The notes beneath the pieces were generated by a model. The model worked only from the letters and a program-made list of their open reading frames with translations, ran no database searches and was not told where the DNA came from. Of a stretch of 64,000 nucleotides of DNA, positions 1 to 8,146 are shown piece after piece. The first letter of the stretch is position 1. Every line of letters begins with the position of its first letter. The stretch is from Clostridioides mangenotii TR (GTDB lineage: Bacteria > Bacillota > Clostridia > Peptostreptococcales > Peptostreptococcaceae): NCBI RefSeq assembly GCF_000498755.1, contig NZ_AXUS01000007.1, forward strand, positions 1 to 64,000, in the 5' to 3' direction. Both the position numbers and the translations under genes were made by a program.

Positions 1-107
1 ATTTAATATAATATAAAAATAAAGAATAATTTTACAATGAATAATCTAGTATAGATATATTGAATAAACGTTGATTTACCTTATTGAAAGGTGATTTATA
101 TATATTA

Positions 108-325
108 CATAATATTAATAATCTTTATTTGTATAGTAGATATATTATTGCGCTTAGTAAAACATGGAATTATATAGTCCTGTTTTACTTGTTAGTCCAA
201 CCGTCTAAAAAGACGGTTACTCCTGCCTTGGGAGAGATATTGTCATATTTACATAGTCAAGACAATATTTAGTATTACAGATTATACCGATATGTTTGTT
301 AAATCATATCGGTATAATTTTTATT
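108..325 (+). ncRNA. candidate structured small RNA with terminator
   Basis: No convincing protein is encoded here. Three hairpins lie in a row: an 8-bp perfect stem with an AAAA loop (199-218), a short CTCC/GGAG stem (220-234) and an 8-bp perfect stem (237-268). They are followed by a 14-bp perfect stem (281-318) and a T-run, which is a clear intrinsic terminator. A possible promoter is TTGAAA (84-89), an 18-base spacer and CATAAT (108-113), giving a transcript of roughly 200 nt. It could be a free small RNA or a cis-acting leader of the sigma gene at 505. No known RNA family was recognised, and a 62-codon open frame across it looks unlike protein. Confidence 0.45.
281..325 (+). terminator. 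intrinsic terminator
   Basis: A 14-bp perfect stem (281-294 with 305-318) and a 10-base loop are followed by TTTTTATT. No intact upstream protein gene is visible, so it belongs to the candidate RNA or to a gene left of the window. Confidence 0.8.
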
Positions 326-438
326 ATAAATAACTTTTAAAAATTAATCTGAGGTCTTTGTATTTTAAGTGTATTTTTACTAACTATTTTTAAATGTGTT
401 TTTAGGGAATAGAAAAAAAATTTAGAAACTGTAAGGTT

Positions 439-480
439 TTGATAAATAAAATTGTATATAAGTAATGTAAAAGCTTTTAC
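439..480 (+). promoter_or_regulatory. possible promoter and 14-bp palindrome before the sigma gene
   Basis: TTGATA (439-444), an 18-base spacer and TAATGT (463-468) could form a vegetative promoter. The perfect palindrome GTAAAAGCTTTTAC (467-480) lies between it and the ribosome-binding site (GGGAGG) and could be an operator or a small hairpin. The sequence shows only the motif; no protein is known to bind it. Confidence 0.3.
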
Positions 481-504
481 GGTCATGAAAGGGAGGAAGT
501 AAAC

Positions 505-1026
505 TTGCAAGATACATTGATTATTAAACATATCAAAAAGAGAAAGCAAAAAGGAATAGAGATGCTAATAGATAGATACAGTGGACTTTTAGCATCTGTT
601 GTAAGAAAAAACTTAGGTAAATTAATAAACTATGAAGAGGAATGTATCAATGATGTATTTATAGCTATTTGGGAGAATATCGAAAGCTATGAAAAGGATA
701 AAAATTCTTTTAAGAACTGGATTTGTGTAATAGCAAAATATAAGGCAATTAATTATAAAAAGAAATACTTATCTAATACAAGTACATTGGAAATTGAAGA
801 TGATATTTATTACATAGACAAAAATTTACTTAGGCTTGAAATTGAAGATGGTATAGAAGAAATTTTTAATCATTTACCTGAAAAAGATAAAGAAATTTTT
901 ATTAAATATTATTTAGAGGGGATAGAAGCCCCAGTTATAGCAAAAGAAAATAATTTAAGTATATCTAGTTTTTATACTCGACTATCTCGAGGGAGAAAAA
1001 AGATTAGAGAAAAAATTTATAAATAA
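505..1026 (+). CDS. ECF-type sigma-70 family RNA polymerase sigma factor
   Basis: This 173-residue protein has the two-domain layout of an extracytoplasmic-function sigma factor. Region 2 lies around residues 20-75 (core-binding sequence EEECINDVFIAIWENI), and region 4 around residues 115-170 contains a helix-turn-helix for -35 recognition. It would direct RNA polymerase to a small stress regulon. It starts at TTG, with GGGAGG at the proper distance; no ATG fits better. The next gene begins 14 bases downstream and encodes a membrane protein of the DUF4179 type, the usual anti-sigma partner in clostridia, so the two probably form an operon. The regulon is unknown. Confidence in the family is high. 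Confidence 0.88.
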   Translation: MQDTLIIKHIKKRKQKGIEMLIDRYSGLLASVVRKNLGKLINYEEECINDVFIAIWENIESYEKDKNSFKNWICVIAKYKAINYKKKYLSNTSTLEIEDDIYYIDKNLLRLEIEDGIEEIFNHLPEKDKEIFIKYYLEGIEAPVIAKENNLSISSFYTRLSRGRKKIREKIYK

Positions 1027-1040
1027 GGAGGTTATTAGAT

Positions 1041-2069
1041 ATGAACGAATATAAGGAATTTAACAATGTGAAATTTGATATAGATAATTATGAGGAAGTT
1101 AATGTTAATAAAGCGCTTATAAAATCATCAGTTAAATCTAATTTAAATAAAATAAATAATAAATATAAAAAGGTATTAGTTGCTACTATATCAGGATTAG
1201 TTATAGCTGGAGGATTATTTACATTTCGCCAACCAGTTTATGCAAATATTTATAAGGTAATGTATGACATAAAATATGCTCTAGGCATAGAATTTAATTT
1301 AGATGAATATAAAACGGTTGTTGGAAAATCAATATCGAAAAATGGTCTTACAATAACTTTAAATGAGGTTATACTTGACGAAGATGAATTAATAGTTTCT
1401 ACAACTTATAAATATGATAAAGAACTTAAGCATGAATATATTTCCTGTGACCCAGTAATTTACGTAAATGGAAAATCAACAATGTTAAGTGGTTATGGAA
1501 ATGCTATTGCAACAGATAAAAATACTACTGAACGGGTAATTACCTATAGACTAGAAGAAAGTTTAAAGAGTGATATAGATATTAAGCTAGTTTATTTAAA
1601 CCCAACATACTTTGAAAATAATAAAGAAAATGTAATAAAAGGAAGGTGGCAATTTAAATTTAAGATAAGTAGCGATGAACTTGCTATTGATACGAAAACT
1701 ATGGACTTAAATGAATCTTTTGATTTGGGTGAGGATGAAACTATGACATTAAAAAAATATAGAACTAATATATTAGGTACTAAAATAATTTATAATAGAA
1801 AAATTCATAACGATGAGGATATATTTTATGACATAAAATTAGTTGGAAAAGATGATTTAGGAAATGATGTTGAGTTTTATTTAAAAAGCACTAATGATAA
1901 AGAAGGTAAATTAATATTTAATAAATTAGATAAAAATTTAAATGAAAAAGCAACAAAATTAACACTTACTCCTTATGCTGCAAAGCAAGCAAATACAGGA
2001 AATAAGATGAATAGTAACTTTAAACAAATTGGCGAAGAGTTTGTTATAGACTTGAATAAATTAAAATAA
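1041..2069 (+). CDS. DUF4179 domain membrane protein, likely anti-sigma factor
   Basis: This 342-residue protein has a charged cytoplasmic N-terminus, one membrane segment at about residues 47-62 and a large extracellular C-terminal part rich in beta-type sequence, the DUF4179 layout. Proteins of this type are commonly encoded directly behind ECF sigma factors and are thought to hold the sigma factor at the membrane until a signal arrives. The start is supported by AAGGAGG 9-10 bases upstream. The pairing with the preceding sigma gene (14-base gap) is the main evidence for the role. No zinc anti-sigma motif (HxxxCxxC) was seen in the N-terminus, so the binding mode is not predicted. Confidence 0.75.
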   Translation: MNEYKEFNNVKFDIDNYEEVNVNKALIKSSVKSNLNKINNKYKKVLVATISGLVIAGGLFTFRQPVYANIYKVMYDIKYALGIEFNLDEYKTVVGKSISKNGLTITLNEVILDEDELIVSTTYKYDKELKHEYISCDPVIYVNGKSTMLSGYGNAIATDKNTTERVITYRLEESLKSDIDIKLVYLNPTYFENNKENVIKGRWQFKFKISSDELAIDTKTMDLNESFDLGEDETMTLKKYRTNILGTKIIYNRKIHNDEDIFYDIKLVGKDDLGNDVEFYLKSTNDKEGKLIFNKLDKNLNEKATKLTLTPYAAKQANTGNKMNSNFKQIGEEFVIDLNKLK

Positions 2070-2205
2070 CTGGTCGTTAAGTTTCAATTTATGGACTAGT
2101 TATGTAATTAAAACGAATATAAAGCCTTAAAATCTAATAAATGGATTTTAAGGGCTTACTATTTATCTTTTAATATATTTTTAGGGCTTAGTTATTCTTA
2201 TAAAT

Positions 2206-3900
2206 CTAACCTCTTTTAGGGATAACTGGTACTAATAAGTGAGAGTTATATTTTCCACCTAAGTAGAACTTATGAGTTCCTTTGTTTACAGTTTTTTCAT
2301 GCTTGTAACGTTGTACACGATAAATCGATGAGTCTTCAGTAATTATTTCGCTACCTTTTACAACAACCTCTAAAGATTCTCCTGACTTAAATAATGTACC
2401 TGAAGGCCATAATTCTATCTCTACTGGAACTATCTCATCTTTTGATAATTTTAGTAGGTTTTTATGCTTTAACCATGGTTGTGCTGGAGTAGATTTTTCA
2501 TCATCTAATTCACGATGTGAAACTCTTAGCCATCCACTACTTACTTGTCCATTTTCGATATGATTAAAGTCTGGTAAACACACTTCATTACCACGTTTAT
2601 CGTACTTTTTGATACCTGCAAATAGGTCCATATCATCAGCACCATCTGCACTAACCCAAAGTTTAAGTTTCATATTACCAGTAATCTCTGTATCTGCATT
2701 GAATTCTATTTTAAATCTTACTTCATTAGTTTCTGTATTGCTTGAATCTGCATTGTATGACACAACAGATTCTTCTTTAACTGGTGATGCTTGAAGTGTC
2801 ATATCTTTACCGTTTAAGTAAAACTCTGTATATTTAGTACCTTCTATTGGCCACTCATTTGCTATTTTATCTTGACCTTGGAAGAACTTATCTCTTAATT
2901 CATAACGAACTCTTGGATTTTCTCTCCAATCATTTTCTATACCTTTTAGGAAATAATCAAAGAATGCTTTTTGAAGTTCTAGTGATTCTCTTCTGTAGTA
3001 CATTTCCCACTCTTTACGACCGTGAATTAATAACCACTTATCTTCAGTTGATGCTTGCTTAAATCCTTCAAAAGTACCTCTACTGTGTAGCCCTATAGTA
3101 GACCAACTAGCACCAACAAGCATTGGAGTTTTTATCTTAGTTAAATCAGGTGTATTTTTCTCCCAACGTTCATCAAATAGTGGATGTTCCTTTTGAATTT
3201 TCATCATATCATCTACTTTTGTATCTGGCCATCTCTCTACAACACTATCAGCCCAAGACTTATAAAATCCTGTATTAGGTATTCCACCGTGGAATGCAAC
3301 CTCACGATAAACATCGTTTAAACCTTCCCACGGAATCATTGCTTTTAAGTGAGGTGGATTTAATGATGCCATCATCCATTGGGTAACAGCAAGGTATGAC
3401 ACCCCATTTGTACCTACATTTCCATTACTCCACTCTTGAACTCCTGCCCACTCTACAACTTCATAGTAATCTTTTGCCTCTGACATTGTCCATGGATGAA
3501 GATCTCCCTCAGAAGTTGCACTACCTCTTACTGCTACTTTAACTAATACATAATCATTTGGAACCCAAAATCCTGGATCTGGAGATTCAAATGGAGTGAA
3601 ATCTGAATATTCAAAAGCTCCTAAAGTAGGCCAAGTATGACGTATTGCCTTAAAATGTGATAATGAATCTTTTCCATAAGCATCAGCAGACATTACAACT
3701 GGAAACTTGCCTGGCTTATTTGGTCTAAATACATTTACATAAAGTGTAACCCCATCACTCATTTTAACAGGTACATCTTTTTCCATAATCATTTCTTGAT
3801 ATCCATAATATATTGTGTTTACAACTATGTTATTAAGTCCTGGATTTGGTTCATCAAATTTTGTTGGTGTTAAAGTAGGATTTCCTAAAAATTTATTCAT
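2206..3900 (-). CDS. CocE/NonD family alpha/beta hydrolase (X-Pro dipeptidyl-peptidase-like)
   Basis: The frame encodes 564 residues from the chosen start. It has the CocE/NonD layout: an N-terminal alpha/beta-hydrolase domain with the nucleophile-type motif GTNGVSYLA, a helical cap, and a C-terminal jelly-roll domain of the X-Pro peptidase type. Such enzymes cleave acyl or peptide bonds of varied substrates, so the natural substrate cannot be named. The open frame extends seven codons further upstream, but the AAGGAG Shine-Dalgarno sequence lies inside that extension, so the ATG at 3900 is preferred. There is no signal peptide, so it is probably cytoplasmic. A TetR-family gene is divergent 264 bases away and is a plausible regulator. 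Confidence 0.82.
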   Translation of the reverse strand: MNKFLGNPTLTPTKFDEPNPGLNNIVVNTIYYGYQEMIMEKDVPVKMSDGVTLYVNVFRPNKPGKFPVVMSADAYGKDSLSHFKAIRHTWPTLGAFEYSDFTPFESPDPGFWVPNDYVLVKVAVRGSATSEGDLHPWTMSEAKDYYEVVEWAGVQEWSNGNVGTNGVSYLAVTQWMMASLNPPHLKAMIPWEGLNDVYREVAFHGGIPNTGFYKSWADSVVERWPDTKVDDMMKIQKEHPLFDERWEKNTPDLTKIKTPMLVGASWSTIGLHSRGTFEGFKQASTEDKWLLIHGRKEWEMYYRRESLELQKAFFDYFLKGIENDWRENPRVRYELRDKFFQGQDKIANEWPIEGTKYTEFYLNGKDMTLQASPVKEESVVSYNADSSNTETNEVRFKIEFNADTEITGNMKLKLWVSADGADDMDLFAGIKKYDKRGNEVCLPDFNHIENGQVSSGWLRVSHRELDDEKSTPAQPWLKHKNLLKLSKDEIVPVEIELWPSGTLFKSGESLEVVVKGSEIITEDSSIYRVQRYKHEKTVNKGTHKFYLGGKYNSHLLVPVIPKRG

Positions 3901-4004
3901 ATATTTTGTTCTCCTTTTCATTTTTTAAATTATTCTTTAGAGAATTTTTATTGCTTGCTTGTCCTTAATTGAAATATACTCTCATTTACACTTATAAACA
4001 ACCA

Positions 4005-4130
4005 TCAAGTATTTAATAAAGTGTTTGATAAACAACAAAATCAGGTCAAATGTTGCATATGTATATAAATTAAAAAATATTGTATAAGTTTATTCATATA
4101 CTATATTTGATTATTTATTTCGGATATAAT
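4005..4130. promoter_or_regulatory. divergent control region between hydrolase and TetR genes
   Basis: This AT-rich region separates two divergent genes. An imperfect inverted repeat (4005-4028, arms TCAAGT and GTTTGA) may be an operator. TATAAT at 4125-4130 is a good -10 box for the TetR gene, but no clear -35 stands 17 bases upstream of it. Operator assignment is inference. Confidence 0.3.
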
Positions 4131-4164
4131 ATATACGTAAATATAATAAATTATGAGGTGCTTT

Positions 4165-4737
4165 ATGGAACTTAAAAATGATTTAAGAGTAATTAAGACA
4201 AATAACAATATAAAAAGTTCATTTATTCAACTATTAAACGAAAAAGACTTCAACTCTATAACTGTTAAAGACGTATTGGATAGGGCTTTGATTAATCGTT
4301 CAACTTTTTATAAGTATTATACTGATAAATACAATTTGGCAGAGATAATCTCTCTGGATTTTTTAGATAAATTTAAACCTTTAGTTAATCTTATCTTCAT
4401 AAATGGAAAAGAGCTTAAAGACATATTAAATCTTAAAGATGAATTGCTTGAAGAACTTTATGCTCAAAAGATGACTATTTTAGGGCTATGGAAAATTAGA
4501 ACAGAAAAAATTCATGTGTATGATGATATGCAAGAAATTATAAAATATAGTTATATCAATCTTATAGAAGATGACAATAAAGAAAATCGTGATATAGAAT
4601 ATGAATCATATATTTGTGCTGCAATTATATTAGCAACACTTAAGTTTATTTTGGAAAGTAATAATGTTTATACAGTTCAGGAAGTGGCGCAAAGACTACA
4701 GAACTTCCACAATACTTTTTTTAGAATAATAGTTTAA
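4165..4737 (+). CDS. TetR/AcrR family transcriptional regulator
   Basis: This 190-residue protein has an N-terminal helix-turn-helix of the TetR type (about residues 12-58, including TVKDVLDRALINRSTFYKYY) and a variable C-terminal ligand domain. It probably represses its own gene and the divergent CocE-type hydrolase. The open frame begins four codons earlier, but GAGGTG, the ribosome-binding site, lies inside those codons, so the second ATG is the better start. The effector cannot be inferred because the C-terminal part is not recognisable. Confidence 0.82.
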   Translation: MELKNDLRVIKTNNNIKSSFIQLLNEKDFNSITVKDVLDRALINRSTFYKYYTDKYNLAEIISLDFLDKFKPLVNLIFINGKELKDILNLKDELLEELYAQKMTILGLWKIRTEKIHVYDDMQEIIKYSYINLIEDDNKENRDIEYESYICAAIILATLKFILESNNVYTVQEVAQRLQNFHNTFFRIIV

Positions 4738-4785
4738 ATAAACATTAAATTTCAATTTAGGTATAGTTGAAATTTATATAAAAGG

Positions 4786-4830
4786 GAAACTGATGCAATA
4801 GATATGAATTAGCATCAGTTTCATTTTCAG
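4786..4830 (+). terminator. hairpin terminator after the TetR gene
   Basis: An 11-bp perfect stem GAAACTGATGC / GCATCAGTTTC (4786-4796 with 4812-4822) is followed by ATTTTC, a weak T-tract. The core recurs in a second hairpin at 48911-48942. Confidence 0.6.
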
Positions 4831-4920
4831 CTAAAAATTAAAATAGACGAGATAAATAATTTGTTAAGTAGTTTTGATAGAAAAGATAGAGAAATTTTTA
4901 ATATAATACATCATAACTAG
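4831..4920 (+). pseudogene. remnant of an ECF sigma factor (region 4 part)
   Basis: A short open stretch encodes IDEINNLLSSFDRKDREIF followed by an early stop. It resembles the start of sigma region 4 in ECF factors; the intact sigma at 505 has the matching HLPEKDKEIF. There is no start, ribosome-binding site or helix-turn-helix. It reads as a decayed sigma gene, but the match is short and was made by eye. Confidence 0.35.
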
Positions 4921-4973
4921 AAGAACTTCACATCTAATTTATAGATTGTGTAGCTCTAATATAAAATTTTCAT

Positions 4974-5300
4974 CTATTTGATACCTTTATCAATCATTTC
5001 TTTAATCATATCTCCAAACCCAAAACTATTATACATAAATAAAACTATATCCGAATCACTGTTTCGTATAATTTGATCATAAGTTAAATCTATATTTTCA
5101 ATATATCTAGGGTCAATTATTTCAACTTGAGAAAACACGTCTGCTAGTAACAATGTCATAGGTGCTTGATAAGAATCTATAAATTTGTTCTATCAACTAA
5201 AATTGCTCCTGATGTGTTCCCAAAAAATTTTCTTACTTCATTTTCTATATTAATAACAGCCGTACTAAACTTAATAATTATATTTTTGAGTTTTAATCTA
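4974..5300 (-). pseudogene. remnant of a DHHW-family (AlgX/AlgJ-like) gene
   Basis: The 61-codon frame at 4974-5159 encodes ADVFSQVEIIDPRY and VLFMYNSFGFG. These resemble the C-terminal part of DHHW-family proteins, which are linked to O-acetylation of exported polysaccharide. Reading back in the same frame gives DSYQAP just before the first methionine. A second frame further upstream carries RKFFGNTSGAILVDRT, so the gene is broken by a frameshift near 5170-5180 and lacks its N-terminal two thirds. It ends against the stop of the amidohydrolase at 5302. Family assignment is from remembered motifs. Confidence 0.45.
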
Positions 5301-5301
5301 A

Positions 5302-6735
5302 TTAGTGAGGCATAACATCAGTTGGAATAGCTGACTCATATTTTTTGCCACCTAGAGTATTTAAATGCTCCTGATTCATAGTTTCAAGTAGTTCAGGATT
5401 TACTAAAACATCGTACGCTGTTAACGCAATTGTTTTACCAGCATTCAATAAACCTTTGTGTGCAACTGATGATTTACCATTTGCTACCCACTGCCATGAA
5501 TGTGGTGGGGTACCTTGAGGCTCACATCCAATTGTAACCTGTGCTGTTGGAACTATCCAACTAACATCTCCAACATCTGTTGACCCTGCAGTATTATCAG
5601 TAAAAGCTAATGGGAATACTTTAGTGTTTACTGGCATCTTTGCAATTTGTTGAAGTTCTTCTTCGCTTAAATCTGGAAATGCCTTTTTAGCACGTAAGTA
5701 TAAACCTCTTTTTGCATCTTCTGGTAGAGTATCATAGAATTTTTGTTGGTATTCTAACTCTTCATCAGTTAAATTCATTGGCGTAACTAATTTTAGATTT
5801 TCATTCATAACTGTTGTCAAAGCATGGTTTGGTAAATAATTAGCACATGCTGAATCAAACTCAATTTCTAATTCAGTCTCTGTCATAAGAGCTGCACCTT
5901 TAGCTATCTTATTTAATCTTTCATATATTTCAGCAGCTTGTTCAGTTCTAGGAGCTCTTATGAAATAGTATAGCTTAGAAGTTGGTTGAACGACATTTGC
6001 AGATTCGCCGCCTGCATCAATAAACGCATAGTGTATCCTAGCTTGATCTATAATATGTTCTCTTAAGAACTGCACACCTATATTCATTAACTCAGCTGCA
6101 TCAAGTGCACTTCTTCCTTTTTCTGGAGCTGCAGCTGCGTGAGCTGAAATTCCTTTAAATTTATAATAAACTTGATAAACTGCTAAACTGCTATCCCCCC
6201 AAGCTTGGTTTACATCCATTGGATGCCATGTTAGCGCAGCATCAATTCCATCAAATACACCATCTCTAGCCATAAAAGCTTTTCCGTATCCACTTTCTTC
6301 CGCTGGGCATCCAAATATCTTAACTGTACCACTCAATTTATGGCGATCTATATACTCTTTGATTCCTACTCCACCAGCCAATGCACCCATACCTAAAAGA
6401 TTGTGACCGCATCCGTGTCCATTGCTACCTTGCACTATTGCCTTTTGTTCAGCGACATCAGCAACTTGGCTTAAGTTTCCTAAAGCGTCATACTCAGCTA
6501 ACATACCTATAACTGGTTTCCCTGATCCAAAAGTAGCAACATAGGAGTACTCCATGTTAGCTACACCTTTTTCTATTTTAAAACCTTCTTTTTCAAGTAT
6601 TTTATAATGCTGATCTACAGATTTTTTAGTTGCGAATCTAGTCTCTGGAGTTTCCCAAATACAGTTTGAAGCCTCAAAAAATTCTTGGCTTTTTTCTTCA
6701 ATAATATCGATTATTTCTTTTTTTGCATCATTCAT
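5302..6735 (-). CDS. M20 family amidohydrolase, AbgB-like (aminobenzoyl-glutamate hydrolase subunit B type)
   Basis: This 477-residue protein is a full-length M20 metallopeptidase of the AbgB/amidohydrolase group. Metal-binding motifs are GHGCGHN (106-112), PAEES (144-148) and a later TWHP. The dimerisation domain lies at about 200-320. Family members cleave amide bonds of N-acylated amino acids or p-aminobenzoyl-glutamate in the cytoplasm. The start is supported by GGAGGAAC. The gene follows an MFS carrier gene by 35 bases on the same strand, which suggests that one imports the substrate and the other hydrolyses it. The exact substrate is not determined, and the partner subunit AbgA is absent. 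Confidence 0.82.
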   Translation of the reverse strand: MNDAKKEIIDIIEEKSQEFFEASNCIWETPETRFATKKSVDQHYKILEKEGFKIEKGVANMEYSYVATFGSGKPVIGMLAEYDALGNLSQVADVAEQKAIVQGSNGHGCGHNLLGMGALAGGVGIKEYIDRHKLSGTVKIFGCPAEESGYGKAFMARDGVFDGIDAALTWHPMDVNQAWGDSSLAVYQVYYKFKGISAHAAAAPEKGRSALDAAELMNIGVQFLREHIIDQARIHYAFIDAGGESANVVQPTSKLYYFIRAPRTEQAAEIYERLNKIAKGAALMTETELEIEFDSACANYLPNHALTTVMNENLKLVTPMNLTDEELEYQQKFYDTLPEDAKRGLYLRAKKAFPDLSEEELQQIAKMPVNTKVFPLAFTDNTAGSTDVGDVSWIVPTAQVTIGCEPQGTPPHSWQWVANGKSSVAHKGLLNAGKTIALTAYDVLVNPELLETMNQEHLNTLGGKKYESAIPTDVMPH

Positions 6736-6770
6736 ATAAGTTCCTCCATAAAAAATTTTTATATTGTAAA

Positions 6771-7985
6771 TTATTTGCTATCACTGCTCTTTTTTATCAT
6801 AAGTACACTAACACCACATAGTAAGGAAGCTACAGCCATAAAAGTAAATGCTAGTGTAAATGAACCTGAAGCAACTTTAATTAAGTAACCTAAAATCATA
6901 GGTGCTAAAAACCCACCAACTGTTCCTCCTGTATTGATAATTCCTATAGAAGAACCAATAATAGATGGATCGAATATTTTATGTGGCCATGTGAATATAG
7001 CCGTAAATGCAGATACTGAAACTATACTAACTAAAATTAAGCATACTATAGATAGTGCTAAGTTATTAGAATATACAAATCCTAATACTAAAGCGGCACT
7101 AAGAGTTGTAGCTCCCAAAATGAATACTTTTTCTTTACCATTAAACATTTTTGATAATAATGAACCCGCTGAAATAGTCGCTATAGTTTGGAAGACAGCA
7201 TTAGTAGCCAATATCATACCTGTTTTTCCAAGATCCATTGAGAATTTAGTTGATAAATAACTAGGCATCCATGACATAATTCCATATAATAGGAAATTTA
7301 ATAATAACATTGCTAAAAATAAAACTAGTACGTTTTTGTTACTTATTACATTCTTTAAGCTAACTTTAGGCTTTGCTGAATTTTTATCTGCAGAACTCGT
7401 TTTTTCAGTATTTGGTACAAATATAAATACTAATACAAATGCTATTAAAAATAAAGTTCCTAGTGCAATATAAGCATATCTCCAGTTATAAGATATCAAA
7501 TTTGCTCCTAACGTAAAGGCTAAGACTCCTCCTATACCTGAAGTTGATAAAATTAACGATTGAACGAAAGTTCTTTTTTCTTTAACAAAGTTATCTGCTA
7601 TAGATTTTGAACAACTAGGTGGATATCCTCCATGTCCAATACCTGCAAAAAATCTAATGCACATAAAAAGCATTAAACTACTAACAGCACCAAAAGCAAA
7701 TGAAAATATTGATATTAGTAGTAGTGAAAGCATCAAAACTTTTTTTGAACCGATTTTATCTGCCAACCATCCACCAGGAATTTGCATTAATGAATATCCT
7801 AAGAAGAAGAAAGACATAATAAGTCCTGTTTGTCCTGTATCTAAACTGAATTTTGCTGCAATCGGTATAATAGCTGTTGAAATCATATTCTTATCCATAT
7901 AAACCATTGAATAACCAAACATTAATGTTAGGATAAGAACTGTACTTTTACCTTTCAATGAACTTTTTTCAACTTGATTTTCCAT
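6771..7985 (-). CDS. MFS transporter, probable organic anion or dipeptide-type carrier
   Basis: This 404-residue protein has twelve predicted membrane segments and the MFS signature between TM2 and TM3 (GGWLADKIGSKK). A central cytoplasmic loop lies at about 190-210. It resembles the anion:cation symporter branch, but specificity cannot be read from sequence. The open frame runs four codons further upstream from a TTG, but GGAGGT lies inside that stretch, so the ATG at 7985 is chosen. It is the first gene of a likely two-gene unit with the AbgB-like hydrolase. The large AraC-GH39 regulator gene lies immediately upstream on the same strand. Confidence 0.85.
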   Translation of the reverse strand: MENQVEKSSLKGKSTVLILTLMFGYSMVYMDKNMISTAIIPIAAKFSLDTGQTGLIMSFFFLGYSLMQIPGGWLADKIGSKKVLMLSLLLISIFSFAFGAVSSLMLFMCIRFFAGIGHGGYPPSCSKSIADNFVKEKRTFVQSLILSTSGIGGVLAFTLGANLISYNWRYAYIALGTLFLIAFVLVFIFVPNTEKTSSADKNSAKPKVSLKNVISNKNVLVLFLAMLLLNFLLYGIMSWMPSYLSTKFSMDLGKTGMILATNAVFQTIATISAGSLLSKMFNGKEKVFILGATTLSAALVLGFVYSNNLALSIVCLILVSIVSVSAFTAIFTWPHKIFDPSIIGSSIGIINTGGTVGGFLAPMILGYLIKVASGSFTLAFTFMAVASLLCGVSVLMIKKSSDSK

Positions 7986-8146
7986 ATTTACCTCCAACTA
8001 TCCTTATTAGAAAACGATTTCTTAATAAATATTATAATATGTATTTTTATTATCAAGGGTGTTATTTTTGCTATGATTCCATCCCTTTTTTTTATTCTTT
8101 CTGATATTGTAAGTTGTTAAGTAAAAAAAGGACCCACCTTTAATTA

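Noticed and set aside
84-272. 62-codon plus-strand frame
   Set aside because: It crosses the hairpins of the candidate RNA, has no good ribosome-binding site and no family resemblance.
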